Shown: positions 22,972-35,684 of the stretch, piece by piece | Layout: each line of letters opens with the position of its first letter | How positions within the stretch are numbered: position 1 is the stretch's first letter | Source: Balaenoptera acutorostrata | Taxonomy: Eukaryota; Chordata; Mammalia; Artiodactyla; Balaenopteridae | DNA length: 64,000 bases | Direction: 5' to 3' | Assembly (NCBI RefSeq): GCF_949987535.1 | Contig: NC_080071.1 | Location: forward strand, 26,620,236-26,684,235 | Position numbers and translations under genes: made by a program | The notes under the pieces: generated by a model | Told to the model about the DNA's origin: nothing | Database searches by the model: none | Seen by the model: only the letters and a program-made list of their open reading frames with translations

Positions 22972-23859
22972 ATGTCACAGATGAAGGAGTAAGGTAAAAA
23001 CCTACAAGACCAAATAAAGGAAGAGGAAATAGGCAACCTACCTGAGAAAGAATTCAGAGTAATGACAGTAAAGATGATTGAGAATCTCGGAAATAGAATG
23101 GAGGCACGGATTGAGAAAATACAAGAAATGTTTAACAAAGATCTAGAAGAACTAAAGAACAAACAAACAGAGATGAACAACACTATAACTGAAATGAAAA
23201 ATACACTAGAAGGAATCAATAACAGAAAAACTGAGGCAGAAGAACGAATAAGTGAGCTGGAAGACAGAATCGTGGAAATAACTGCTGAGGAGCAGAATAA
23301 AGAAAAAAGAATGAAAAGAAATGAAGGCAATCTCAGAGACCTCTGGGACAACACTAAATGCACCAACGTTTGAATTATAGGGGTCCCAGAAGAAGTTAAA
23401 GAAAGGATCTGAGAAAATATTCAAAGAGATTATAGTGGAAAATTTCTCTAATATGATAAAGGAAATAGTCACTCAAGTCCAGGAAGTGCAGAGTGTCCCA
23501 TACAGGAGAAACCCTAGGAGAAACACACCTTTGATTAAGATACATATTAATCAAACTAACAAAAATTAAATTCAAGAAAAAATATTAAAAGCAGCAAGGG
23601 AAAAGCAAAAAATAACATACAAAGGAATCCCGATAAGGTTATCAGCTGATTTTTCAGCAGAAACTCTGCAGGCCAGAAGGGAGTGGCAGGATATACTTAA
23701 AGTGATGAAAGAGAAAAACCTACAACCAAGATTACTCTACCCAGTAAAGATCTCATTCAGATTTGACAGAGAAATCAAAAGCTTTACAGAGAAGCAAAAG
23801 CTAAGAGAATTCAGCACCACCAAACTAGCTTTACAACAATGCTAAAGGAACTTCTCTAG
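22972..23859 (+). pseudogene. L1 ORF1 (RNA-binding chaperone), broken
   Basis: ORF1 protein forms trimers by a coiled coil and coats L1 RNA. The start at 22972 gives a family-like beginning (MSQMKE), but codon 7 is TAA (22990-22992). The frame reopens to 23371-23373, where TGA interrupts again. Residues in 23062-23370 form the coiled coil (heptads such as 'EERISELEDRIVEI') ending at 'LRDLWDN'. Downstream, in other frames, come the RRM-like and C-terminal parts ('SAETLQARREWQD', 'NLQPRLLYP'). A 1-bp loss near 23838 disrupts the final 'LQQMLKELL'-like end. The span of about 295 codons is close to normal. Confidence 0.93.
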
Positions 23860-23917
23860 GCAGGAAACACAAGAGAAGAAAAAGACCCACAAAAACAAAC
23901 TGAAAACAATTAAGAAA

Positions 23918-26900
23918 ATGGTAATAGTAACATACATATAGATAATAACCTTGAATGTAAATGGATTAAATGCTCCAACAAAAGACACAGAATAGCTGAA
24001 TGGATACAAAAACAAGACCCATATATATGCTGTCTACAAGAGACCCACTTCAGACCTAGGGACACATACAGACTGAAAGTGAAGGGATGGAAAAAGATAT
24101 TCCATGCAAATGGAAATCAAAAGAAAGCTGGAGTAGCAATACTCAGATCAGATAAAATAGACTTTAAAATAAAAACTGTTGCAAGAGATAAGGAAGAACA
24201 CTGCATAATGATCAAGGGGTCAATCCAAGAAGAAGATATAACAATTATAAATGTTTATGCATCCAGCATAGGAGCACCTCAATACATAAGGCAAATGCTA
24301 ACAACCATAAAAGGGGAAATTGACAGTAACACAATAATAGTAGGGGATTTCAACACCCCACTTAGACCAATGGACAGATCATCCAAACAGAAAATAAATA
24401 AGGAAACACAAGCTTTAAATGACACAATAGACCAGATAGATTTAATTGATATTTATAGGACATTCCACCTGCAGTGACAGAATACACTATCGTCTCAAGT
24501 GCACATGGACCATTCTCCAGGATAGATTACATCTTGGGTCACAAATCAAGCCTTGGAAAATTTGAGAAAATTGAAATCTTATTAAGCATCTTTTCTGACC
24601 ACAACACTATGAGATTGGAAATCAATTACAGGAAAAAAACTGTAAAAACCACAAATACATGAAGGCTAAACAGTGTGCTACTAAATAACTAAGAGATCAT
24701 TGAAGAAATCAAAGAAGAAAAACAAATACATAGAAACAAATGATAATGAAAACGCAATGACCCAAAACCTATGGGACGCAGCAAAAGCAGTTCTAAGAGG
24801 GAAGTTTATAGCAATTCAATCTCACCTCAAGAAACAAGAAAAATCTCAAATAAGCAATCTAACCTTACACTTAAAGCAACTAGAAAAAGAAGAACAAAGA
24901 AAACCCAAAATCAGTAGAAGGAAAGAAATCATACAGGTCAGAGCAGAAATAAATGAAATAGAAACAAAGAAAACAATAGTAAAGATCAATAAAACTAAAA
25001 GTTGGTTCTTTGAGAAGATAAACAAAATTGATAAACCTTTAGCCAGACTCATCAAGAAAGAAAAGGGAGAAGACACAAATCAATAAAATTAGAAATGAAA
25101 AAGGAGAAATCACAACTGACACTGCAGAAATAAAAAGGATTATAAGAGACTACTACAAACAACTATATGCCAATAAAATAGACAACCAAAAAGAAATGGA
25201 CAAATTCTTGGAAAGGTATGATTTCCAAGACTGAACCAGGAAGAATTAGAAAATATAAACAGACCTATCACACATTATGATATTGAAACTGTAATTAAAA
25301 ATCTTCCAACAAACAAAAGTCTAGGACCAGACAGCTTCACAGGCGAATTCTATCAAACATTTAGAAAAAAGCTAACACTGATCCTTCTCAAACTCTTCCA
25401 AAAAATTGCAGAGGGAGGAACACTCCCAAATTCGTTCTACGAGATCACCATCACCTTGATATCAAAACCAGACAAAGATATCACAAAAAAAGAAAGTTAC
25501 AGACCAATACCACTGATGAACACAGATGCAAAAATCCTGAACAAAATACTAGTAGAATCCAGCAACACATTAAAAAGATCATACACCATGATCAAGTGGG
25601 ATTTATCCCAGGAATGCAAGGATTCTTCAATATGCACAGATCAATCAATGTGATACACCATATTAACAAATTAAGGAATAAAAACCATATGATCATCTAA
25701 ATAGATGCAGAAAAAGCTTTTGACAAGATTCAACACCCAGTTATGTTAAAAACTCTCCAGAAAATGGGAAACGTGATAACAGCAAACTCACAGCAAACAT
25801 CATTCTCAATGGTGAAAAACTGAAAGAATTTCCACTAAGATCAGGAACAAGACAAGGATGTCCACTCTTGCCACTCTTGTTCAACATAGTTTTGGAAGTC
25901 CTAGCCACGGCAATCAGAGAAGAGAAAGAAATAAAGGAATCTGGGCTTCCCTGGTGGTGCAGTGGTTAAGAATCCACCTGCCAATGCAGGGGACACGGTT
26001 TCGAGCCCTGGTCCAGGAAGATCCCACATGCCGCAGAGTAACTAAGTCCGTGCCCCACAACTACTGAGCCTGCGCTTTAGAGCCCGCGATCCACAACTAC
26101 TGAAGCCCGCAAGCCTAGAGCCTGTGCCCCGCAACAAGATGAGCCACCGCAATGAGAAGCCCGCACATCACAACGAAGAGTAGGCCCTGCTCACCGCAAC
26201 TAGAGAAAGCCTGTGGTCAGCAACGAAGACCCGATGCAGCCAAAAATTAAAAAAAAAGAAAGAAAGAAAGAAAGAAAGAAAAGGAATCCAAATTAGAAAA
26301 GAAGTAAAACTGTTGCTGTTTGCAGATGACATGATACTATACATAGAGAATCCTAAAGATGCCACTAGAAAACTATTAGAACTAATCAATGAATTTGGTA
26401 AGGTTGCAGGATACAAAATTAATGCACAGAAATCTCTTGCATTCCTATACACTAACAATGAAAAATCAGAAAGAGAAATTAAGGAAACAATCCCATTTAC
26501 CATCGCAACAAAAAGAATAAAATACTTAGAAATAAAGCTACCTAAGGAGGCAAAAGATTTGTACTCAGAGAACTATGAAACACTGATGAAAGAAATCAAA
26601 GATGACATAAACAGATGGAGAAATAGACCACATTCTTGGATTGGAAAACTCAATATTGTGAAAATGACTATACTACCCAAAGCAATCTATAGATTCAGTG
26701 CAATCCCTATCAAACTACCAATGGCATTCCTCACAGAATTAGAACAAAAAATCTTACAATTCGTATGGAAACACAAAAGACCCCGAACAGCCAAAGCAAT
26801 CTTGAGAAAGAAAAACAGAGTTGGAGGAATCAGGCTCCCCGACTTCAAAAACTATACCACAAAGCTACAGTAATCAAGACAGTATGGTACTGGCACAAAA

Positions 26901-28039
26901 ACAGAAATATAGATCCATGGTACAGGGTAGAAAGCCCAGAGACAAACCCATGCACATATGGTCACCTAATTTATGACAAAGGAGGCAAGAACATACAATG
27001 GAGAAAAGACAGCCTCTTCAATAAGTGGTGCTGGGAAAACTGGACAGCTACATGTAAAAGAATGAAATTAGAACACTCCCTAACACCATATATGAAAATA
27101 AACTCCAAATGGATTAAAGACCTAAATGTAAGACCAGACACTATAAAACTCTTAGAGAAAAACATAGGAAAAACACTCTTTGACATAAACCACAGCAAGA
27201 TCTTTTTTGACCCACCTCCTAGAGTAATGAAAATAAAAACAAAAATAAACAAATGGGACCCATTAAACTTAAAAGCTTTTGCACAGCAAAGAAAAACTTA
27301 AACAAGATGAAAAGACAACCCTCAGAATGGGAGAAAATAATTGCAAACGAAGCAACTGACAAAGGATTACTCTCCAAAATATACAAGCAGCTCATGAAGC
27401 TCAATATCAAAAAACAAACAACCCAGCTAAAAAATGGAGGAAGACCTAAATAGACATTTCAGCAAAGACATACAGATGGCCAAGAGGCACATGAAAAGAT
27501 GCTCAACATCACTAATTATTAAAGAAATGCAAATCAAAACTACAATGAGGTATCACCTCACACCAGTCAGAAAGACCATCATCAAAAAATCTACAAACAA
27601 TAAATGCTGGAGAGGGTGTGGAGAAAAGGGAACCCTTCTGCACTGTTGGTGAGAATGTAAATTGATACAGCCACTATGGAGAACAGTATGGAAGTTTGTT
27701 AAAAAACTAAAAATAGAACTACCATATGACCCAGCAATCCCACTACTTGGCATATAACCTGAGAAAACCATAATTCAAAAAGACACATGTACCCCAATGT
27801 TCACTGCAGCACTATTTACAATAGCCAGGACATGGAAACTACCTAAATGTCCAATGATAGATGAATGAGTAAAGAAGATGTGGTACATATATACAATGGA
27901 ATATTACTCAGCCATAAAAAGGAACGAAATTGGGTCATTTGTAGGGATGTCGATGGACCTAGAGTCTGTCACACAGAGTGAAGTGAGCCAGAAAGAGAAA
28001 GACAAATATCGTGTATTAATGCATATGTGTGGAATGTAG
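23918..28039 (+). pseudogene. L1 ORF2 (endonuclease/reverse transcriptase), broken
   Basis: Order of relics: endonuclease with LQETHF (24035-24052), VGDFNTPL (about 24338-24361) and FSDHN (about 24592-24606); reverse transcriptase with SYRPIPLMN (about 25495-25520) and the catalytic FADD (26319-26330); and a C-terminal Cys region with CWRGC and HC (about 27605-27646). It is interrupted by a frameshift near 23990, TGA at 24475, a SINE at 25942-26279, a rearranged short stretch near 25765-25795 where about 30 bp seem lost, a shift near 26850 and a Trp-to-TGA change at 27650. Removing the SINE leaves about 1,260 codons, close to normal length. Confidence 0.94.
25942..26279 (+). mobile_element. 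CHR-type SINE, long subfamily, inside L1 ORF2
   Basis: Complete plus-strand copy starting 'gggcttccctggtggtgc' and ending in a (GAAA)n tail. A 9-bp TSD, aaaggaatc, is at 25933-25941 and 26280-26288. It splits the reverse-transcriptase domain just upstream of FADD, so it inserted after the L1 and would alone have inactivated it. Confidence 0.96.
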
Positions 28040-28392
28040 AAAAATGGTACAGATGAACCTATTTGTAGGGCAGGAATAGAGACATAGATGTAGAGAACAG
28101 ACATGTGGACATGGGGGGGAAGGGGAGGGTGGGATGAATTGGGAGATTAGGTTTGACATAGATACACTACCATGTGTAAAATAGATATTTAGTGGGAACC
28201 TGCTGTATTAGTACAGGGAGCTCAGCTTGGTGCTCTGTGACGACCTAGATGGGTGGGATAGTGGAGTGGGAGGGAGGTCCAAGAAGGAGGAGATATAGGT
28301 ATACATATAGCTGATTTGCTTCATTGTACAGCAGAAACTAACACAACATTGTAAAGCAATTTTACTCCAATAAAATAAAATAAAATAAAAAC
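28040..28392 (+). other. L1 3' UTR with G-rich tract and polyA signal
   Basis: The 28113-28133 stretch has four G-runs (of 7, 4, 3 and 3) and could form a G-quadruplex on the sense strand, a usual feature of mammalian L1 3' UTRs. The end 'ttttactccaataaaataa' contains the AATAAA signal. The 3' fragments at 3548, 51879 and 43300 share this terminus. Confidence 0.85.
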
Positions 28393-28560
28393 TATGTTGC
28401 CAGGATTTAAAAATTTTGCTCACCATATCTTCATAAAATAAATTAGGGGAATTTATTTTTTCTGTTGTATGGAATAGTTTAAATAGAAGGCAGATTATCT
28501 GATCTTTAAGATTTTAATATGTGGCTTATTTAAATCAAATTGTTTTAGCACGCTGAAAAG

Positions 28561-29757
28561 AATGTGGAGGGATATTACATTTGCTAGAATAAATTTTTTT
28601 CAAATTTTACTTCCATCTTAAAAAGCATATAGGGCAGAATAACAAGGAGCATGCATATTTATTCTAAGGAAGCTCTAAGCACCAGAGAATTCTCACAAAG
28701 CAATTTTGTGGGAAAAATGAATAATAACAACCCAACTGAAGACAATTCATACCACCACAATTCTCTTTACTGAAAAAAATCTATAAAATGGGGAGCTAAG
28801 GAAATTAAACCTACAGGGAAAGTTTTAGATTGTTCAAATATGGGGGTAAACCCATGTATATTTTATTATAAGCACAGAGTTGTAGACATTAATGCTTCAT
28901 TTGGGATACGAGTTGAGAGTGAAAATGACTTCTAGCTAGGTCCATTCCACTGAGACTGATAAAAAGTTATTTATGAAGTATCTACGTCACTGACTATACA
29001 AAACGACCCACTCATAATTGGCCCATTTCCCAAGACCATATATATGTCAGCATAACTGTATATTTTAGATCCCTTTCCCTATTTACCCAGTTTGATTTCA
29101 ATAGCACCGCTTTTGCCTTTTGTTTAATTAAAAGTTAATTATCCTGCAAGCAAGTCCCAGGACTCTTTTATCTAGGAAATGCTGCCTCATTTATTTTTTT
29201 CCTTTGCCTTGACCAATTAAAACTTCTGGATTCCACTGAGATTTTTATATGATGAATAATTATTTTGCATAATCTAGGGGCAAGGTGTATTCTGGTAACA
29301 ATTGTTTTTTCAAAGCTATTCCCTGAATAGTCTCTGCCATTCTGTAAGAATAATGCTGTTCTAGTAACAAATGTTTGAATTGATAGTGTCCATCTCTTTA
29401 ATATCAGGAAGCAAAAAATTTTGTGAGGCAAAGATATTAACACAGTCCAACAAGCAATTTAACTTCTGAACAATCAGCATAAAGGAAAGTGAGACATTTC
29501 ATACACAGTCTTCATAATTTCTCTGAAGCAGTATATCCTAAAGGAATGTGCACATCATATACACTTTTGAGAAAAATTTGTGAGCAGGGGATGAATAAAG
29601 AGTTTGTGCATGTCGAGTTCTCAGGGAGAAAAGATCGTGTATCCTACATTGTTTAGATATGTAATAAAACTAATTACGTAGAAGAATTACAGAGACCAGC
29701 AGAATCCCTGAACACTCCCCGTGCACCAATTTTTGAGTTTTTGATACTGAAATATAG
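28561..29757. other. Unrecognised AT-rich DNA
   Basis: No repeat family or gene assigned. The 91-codon minus frame at 29168-29443 has no recognisable motif. Confidence 0.5.
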
Positions 29758-29779
29758 GCAATAACGTTAATTTTTTTAG

Positions 29780-30093
29780 TGTGAACTTTTAAATTTTAAT
29801 TAATTAATTAATTTTTGGCTGCGTTGGGTCTTCATTGCCGTGCGAGGGATTTTCTCTAGTTGTGGTGAGTGAGGGCTACTTTTCGGTACGGTGCGAGGGC
29901 GGTGGCTTCTCTTGTTGCGGAGCACGGGCTCTAGGCACGTGGGCTTCAGTAGTTGTGGCACGCGGGCTCAGTAGTTGTGGCACACAGGCTTAGTTGCTCT
30001 GCGGCATGTGGGATCTTCCCGGACCAAGGTTTGAACCCGTGTCCCCTGCATTGACAGGCAGATTCTTAACCACTGCACCACTAGGGAAGTCCT
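29780..30093 (-). mobile_element. CHR-type SINE, long-subfamily relative
   Basis: Antisense copy with (AATT)n tail and head ending 'accactagggaagtcc'. Part of the body is missing around 29895, where 'gtgcgagggcggtggcttctc' joins two blocks directly. No clean TSD was found. A diverged pair at about 29757-29772 and 30093-30111 (ggcaataacgtt / ggtaataaagtt) is possible. Confidence 0.9.
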
Positions 30094-30111
30094 GGTAATA
30101 AAGTTTTAATT

Positions 30112-31404
30112 AGAGAGATTATATGAAAATGTGTTTGTTGTAGATCATGACCATAGAATGAGAAAAAACAGATGCAGACAAGGGAGGTGTAAGATGAGTG
30201 TGGAAGTGAAAGGTGAGTCTCAGAGAAAAAGAGTAGAAATTTTAAAAGATTAAGAGATCAAAGGAAGAGAATATGTAATTACGGAAAATTAATTTAAAAA
30301 TTATTAGGTTGTAAGACATCTTCTTCTGTCTTCTGAGGGGCATTTTTTAAAAATGCAGAGATACTTCTAAAAATTGTTTTTTTCTATTACTATTTAGCTT
30401 TTCTATTACTATTCAGTTTTAAGTGTAAGCATAGATTTAATTGCTCAACATGTCTGTAGATAAGTTTTCTGTTGTTTTTGAGAGGGAACCAGTATGTTAC
30501 TGAGATCAGCTAAATTTTCTTAATTTTGACTTTAGCTTGAAGGTAAAACATTTTTAGAGTGGTGTTGATACATTTGTGTTACACAGAGGGGCTCACCTTT
30601 CTATTTCTGTATTATTTCTATATTGTTTATATCATATTAACCAAATTGACAACACTCTATATTAATGATTGGTTTTTTCAACACCTGACTGTTTAAGAAA
30701 CTTCCATATTTCTGTAATTCTATCATGATATTTATAATACTTCAAGTCAGTCCAGTAAGAAATTATATAAACTATATAAATCAGCATCCTTAATTGCACA
30801 CTAATGAGCTTAGCTTCTTTTGAAGGCTTTTTGTTCTGAACAGGACTGTGGAGTTGCTTGTGTTTAAAAAAAAAAAAAAAGCCTCTGCAAATAGGGAAGG
30901 ATTGAGGCTTGCTAATATGGAACCCAGATCTAGTTGCTTAAAAAAGAAAAGTATGTAGGAAGAGCCTATAATTTTCATTACTATCTTTGGGCTTGGAGAA
31001 ATGCCCAGGTTAGTGACAAAGAGAATTTGGAGGAAGACTAAATCTACCACATTGTAAGACAGAAAATGGAAAATCTGATGGATAGCTTCATTTAAAACAT
31101 AAGCCATGTAAAATCTTCGAGAGTTAAGGTAGTAATAGCAGGATTTCCATTGATTTTTTTTTCCAAATTGAAATATTACTATGATTTAACAATTTAAATT
31201 ATTTTGAAAATTAGCAGCAAGGCAGCTGTAAGCCATTAACTACAGTCAAACCCATTATGAATTTGCTTCTTAGGCCAGTTTTCACATACTCCTACAACCT
31301 AATCTTGAAACCTTATTGTCTTCTCTGATCTTTATTATTTCTTTGAAGCACAGTTTCTCTTGCGTCCATCCCTTCTTTTTTTCAGGGGCTATTTTATGAT
31401 GTCT
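30112..31404. other. Unrecognised AT-rich DNA
   Basis: Includes a run of 16 A at 30866-30881. The 105-codon minus frame at 30790-31107 has no features I recognise. Confidence 0.5.
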
Positions 31405-31572
31405 AGGGCATTGCTTCTCATATTTTAATGTACACATACATTCTCTGAGGATTTTATTAAAATCCAGATCTGACTCCATAGGTCTGGGGTGGGGCCTGGG
31501 AGTTTGCATTTTAACAAGTTCCCAGGTGATGCCTATGTTGTTGGCCTGTGGGTCATACTTTGAGTAGCAGGG
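31405..31572 (+). mobile_element. MER5A-like DNA transposon relic
   Basis: Shows the typical order 'gcattgcttctcatattttaa', 'aaatccagatctgactcc', 'ggtctggggtggggcctggg', 'cattttaacaagttcccagg' and an inverted end near 'catactttgagtagcagg'. This is a non-autonomous hAT relic. Confidence 0.82.
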
Positions 31573-31824
31573 CTCTCCAGGATACTACCATAGCCTCCTA
31601 TGTGATGATCACTAGATTGATCTTTCTATAGCACTTTTGAAATCTTCCTTCCCTGGAAAACATTCACAGGTCTACCAAATCTAGTTTAAAGCCAAAATTA
31701 AGTCATTTGCCAGCCTTCATAATTCTGACACAACTTCTTAACTTTATCCTCCACCACTCCCTTTCAAGAATGTTGAGTTTTAGTCAAACCAGTCAAATTT
31801 TCTTTCTCTGCCGAGGTCCCAGTT

Positions 31825-32184
31825 TCACCTAAGGGGTGGATCTAGCAGGACTACTGACTCTTTGACCCTCACCTCCCAAATCCACCCCAGAAGAACAGGG
31901 AGAGAAAAACAGAGGGAACTGTGGGAAATCCCTGACTTGAGGGATGGGGAAAAGGGAGATGTTTTGAACTCATGTAGGATGATAGCTTTGCCCAGGGGAA
32001 GGAGGCAGCCTAGCCTGTCTGTAAGAGGCTCAATTAAAAGCTTCTCCTTCCATTTCTTTGGGATGATGCAATACCCCGGCTCTGTACCTGCAAACTCAAC
32101 TCTGGGCTTAGGTATCCCCAGCAGGGCAAATAGGGCAACGTAGACGCCTAGTGCTTGTGGGAAGCTGACCTCAGGTCTTTCCAT
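31825..32184 (-). other. Unidentified 119-codon open frame
   Basis: An uninterrupted minus-strand frame in a locally GC-richer block, starting MERPEVSFPQALG. It contains a hydrophobic stretch near residues 13-25 and another near the C-terminus. The opposite strand is also open (31862-32143), which weakens the case for coding. No splice context, Kozak support or known family was recognised. It could be part of an LTR or chance. Confidence 0.25.
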
Positions 32185-32264
32185 ACTTATTCCTCCCTAA
32201 GCCTTGTGGTTGGGGGAGTACAATTTCTTACATTTGTGAGGTGAGGAGTAACTAACTGGTTTTC

Positions 32265-34060
32265 TGGTATCATCTTCGTTAGATTTAATTAACAATGTTC
32301 TACCTGCTTTATAAAAAAAAGTTTGGAGGTATTCTTTCTTCTTCTGTGTTCTGGAATAATTTAAGCATAATTAGAATTATCTGGTCTTTGAGTGTTTGGT
32401 AGAATTCTCTTGTGAAGCCATCTGGGTCTATTGCCTGTTCAATAGGGTAGTTTTTTGATGATTTTTCTATTTTTTTCCAGTGGAAGTTAGTCTACTTGAG
32501 CTACCTATATTTAATGGGATCAATTTTGATCAATTAAACTTACTAGGCAATTTGTATTTCATCTCTGTATTATTGGCATTGAGTTGTACAAAATCGTCTC
32601 TTAAATATTTTAATTCCCTCTCTATCAGTGGTTATATCTTATTGTATACATTTATGCCTCCTATCCTATTCCTAAATAAGTTAGCAAGTGGTTTCCCCCA
32701 CAAAGCCCAGCATTATCATTTATTAATTCTAATAATTTCTGCTTTTATTACTTTCTTATGGTTAAAAATGTTTGTTTATTTGTTTATTTGCATGTTTTTT
32801 CTAGAATTTCAGGTTGGGATTTAAATTCATTAATTTTTATTATTTTATTTTTATTGATATAACTGTTAAAGGCTATGAATTTCCCTCTGATCATAGCTTA
32901 AATTATATCTCATTTATTATATTTTTATTATCATCTTTTAAAAAAGAAATTCTGCAGTTTAACCTAGCATTTCCCTTTTTACGAAAGAGATGTTTAGTAG
33001 AGAGTTTTTACATTTTCAGCTGGAAAAGACATTAAAAATTTTTGTCATTAATTTCTATTTATATTGTACTCTGATTAGAGAATATTGTTTGAATTATTTA
33101 TACTTTTATGGAAATTACTGAGGGTTTCTATGTGATATATGGTCAATTTATGTGAATGTTCTGTATGCACTTGAGAAGAAAATATGTAAATTATTATTGG
33201 TAGTAAAATTAAATCTAGATTCACAGGATCTACCTTGTTCATACATAATATGAATAATGGTATCATTACTTGTTCTTTGTCCACTTGGTTTTCTTGGCCT
33301 GGGAATGATACAGTAAACTCTCATTATTATTACTGAGTTTTTGACCATTTCTTTTGGCATTTCCTGGAGTTTCTGTTTTATGAAGGTTGTCGTGGTGTTG
33401 AGTATTTAAAAATATTATCATCATTATAAATATGACCTTTATCATTTTAGCATGCCCTTCCTTGTCTCGTTTAATACTTTTGGGGCTGATTTAAGCCTTG
33501 TTTAATATCAAGATTGTCAACCTTGCTTTTCTATTAGCCTGATAAAATTTTTGTCCATCCCCTTATTTTTAGCATTCCTGAATCTCTGTTTCACGTGTAT
33601 CCATCGCATGTAGCACAGAATTGGGTTCTACTTTGTGAGTCAATTTGAAAATCTCTTTAATAGTTAAATTAATCTCATTTTCATATATTGGTATGACTAA
33701 GACGTTTGGTTTCAACCTATTGTTTTTTATATTTACTGTATATACTTATTGTTATAATTTCTATGTTTCTCCATGTGGTCTCTTTCTTTGCTTTTTTTGA
33801 GGGGGCTGGAGTGGGCAGAGTATTCAATTTGGTGTTTAGGAAAGTTTGTATTTTTTCTAGTGGTTACACTTCTACTACTTAGTCACCTTAAAATGATATC
33901 CTTTTATTACTATATGATATTCAGTGAATGTGTTACTTTTTTTTCTCTCTCTTTTTTCCTCCCATTTCTTTAGTTATATTTTAAAATTTTACCAAAATAT
34001 GTAACAGTTACATACTATTCTTTCACCTTTTTTCCACCTTTATTGTAGTCTTAGATCTAC
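32265..34060 (-). mobile_element. Old antisense L1 (RT to endonuclease region)
   Basis: Antisense ORF2 landmarks in order: 'gaagccatctgggtctattg', 'catcttttaaaaaagaaattc', 'catgcccttccttgtctcg', 'atatcaagattgtcaacc' and 'catccccttatttttagc'. No meaningful frame remains. Its start overlaps the part of L1 seen at 28400-28500, so it is a separate copy from the landing-pad L1. Confidence 0.8.
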
Positions 34061-34935
34061 CATTAAATATATATATTATATATATTCAGTGCTCACCATA
34101 AGTCCTTTTTCTAGTTTCCCAATTCATATCTGGTGGGCTGAAACTTCCCCTCTAGTAGATCCTAAGGATGGACTCACGGGTACTGTGTTCTCTGGGTTGT
34201 TCCATGTTTAAAATTATTTTCTATCACCTTGATTCTCTGTGTGCAGAGGTGAGAGATTTGAGTGGTTTGCTGGGATTCTTAGTCGAGAATGCCTTATCCT
34301 GTTGTAGCACTTTTTGGAGAGGCCAGTTGGTATACATTCTGGTTCTGATCCTCTTTGGTTTCTTAGTTTTCCTTAATTTCTAACCCTTGCTCCTCCTTTA
34401 CCGCCAAGCCTCCAAGGGATGCCTCCGCCACCCCACCACCAGGTTTCCTGCCTCCACCCCAGAGCCCATACTTTCCCAAACCGCTGTCTCTGCTCCTGTG
34501 CACTTTTCTGTCCCTTCCTGTCAATTCTTCAGGAGCCAATGCTCTGATCCCCCAGGTCTCATCCCTGTTCTAAGTAGTTCTTCAGTCCAGGCAGAGCTTT
34601 CTCCTTCTGGGAGTGATTTATATCTTGTAGGGTTCTGTTGCTAGTGGGCCCCACTGCCCTCTCCTCGCTTTTGCCCTGGCCTGAGCCCCGGCATGGTTCT
34701 ACAGCTTTGGAGGTTTATTCCTTGTTTACATTGTAAATGGAAGTTTGTCACATTCTCTGTCTCCTGATTGTGCTGTAGGCATGGGTTACCAACGGTCCGG
34801 TGGTTTTATTTGCTCCCTTTTTGAATCCGTGTGGTCTTTGGAGAATGTGAGCAGAGATTTGAATTTAGGTGGTCACCATCACCCTATGGGAACTCAAAGG
34901 GCAATGGATAACACTTTTTTATTTCAGTAATTTTA
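34061..34935. other. GC-richer unassigned block
   Basis: Composition rises in C (34385-34700) compared with the flanks. Two short plus frames (34387-34644, 34745-34930) carry no recognisable motif. The block follows the antisense L1 directly and might be its 5' UTR or ORF1 remnant, but I could not match it. Confidence 0.4.
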
Positions 34936-35684
34936 GCCCAACAGTATTGTAAGAAATTTTAGGGCACAGCTAATGCAGTTTCAGGCATATAGTAAGTGAT
35001 AATTAAGCATCTGATGGATAAACGCATTAGTAGATTTTATAATTCACTTTAGCAAAAGAGATTATGGAGGAACTAGTCTAATCTTTAGAATAAAATAATC
35101 ATGTTTTTCTTGTCTAAATTTTATTAGTTGCTGACTCAGTGGCTTAATTGTTGCCAGTTTACCAGTGATGAAATGTGGAAAGCCCACAGCAATTGTTTCA
35201 TTTATTTGGACACAATTCTGAGAGACAAAGTGAGTTGAGGCCACATCAGGATGGAAAACAATGTGGTAAAGATGATTTTTCCCTAATAATGCATAAAGTT
35301 AAATGAAACTTTTAGGTAAAGAAAAGAATAAGCTCTGTAATCGTATTTGCTTTGATTTAAAAAATTCACATATACTAAGTTCTCTATTCTAGCTACTTGG
35401 AAGGATGTCATGTAAGAAAAAAAAATACTTGAAAAATCCATGGAATCTTGCCAATGATCTTGATCAAGAAATGTTGGCAGACTGAAGGAAGTGTCTGATA
35501 AAGTAAATGTTGCCAAATAATTTCAATATTTATAGTAGATGGTTTTCTTAAACTTAATTGTGTAGCTCTGTGATGACAAAAATAGGGTAACTCAGACAAG
35601 ATGAATGAGTTAGTACCACTTTCAGGGGACAGAAAGGGCAGTGGCTCCTATCTTTCTCTAGAGCAGAACTTTCTGTGGTGATGA
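34936..35684. other. Unrecognised AT-rich DNA
   Basis: Several overlapping short minus frames, none with recognisable features. Confidence 0.5.

Larger units (their letters stand above)
21469..28392 (+). mobile_element. Full-length L1, inactive
   Basis: Complete LINE-1 in order: GC-rich 5' UTR (21469-22971), ORF1 (22972-23859), spacer, ORF2 (23918-28039), 3' UTR with a G-rich tract, and an AAAAT-type tail ending near 28392. The candidate TSD is 17 bp at 21452-21468 and 28393-28409, differing by three transitions, which fits an insertion of moderate age. Without the SINE in ORF2 the length is about 6.58 kb, normal for a mammalian L1. Both ORFs are broken. It inserted in the opposite orientation into an older L1. 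Confidence 0.95.
18490..28560 (-). mobile_element. Old antisense L1, landing pad for five insertions
   Basis: Host sequence is visible between later insertions: about 18490-18881 (3' UTR-like), 19155-19385, 19557-19799, 20106-20874, 21197-21468 and 28393-28560. Antisense L1 landmarks include 'gtatatccttccagcattg' and 'tagcttcatggtaaattt'. Just left of the inserted full-length L1 is 'ttgcatccaaatttgtaaga', and just right is 'tcataaaataaattagggg'. The reading across the 21469-28392 insertion is continuous with the usual L1 order, which independently supports those boundaries. Confidence 0.75.

Noticed and set aside
22938..23366. 142-codon minus-strand frame rich in Ser and Ile
   Set aside because: It is the antisense shadow of the L1 ORF1 coiled-coil region.
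26313..27301. Intact reverse-transcriptase gene
   Set aside because: These frames hold the FADD motif and downstream domain but are parts of one decayed L1 ORF2, with frameshifts, stops and a SINE upstream.
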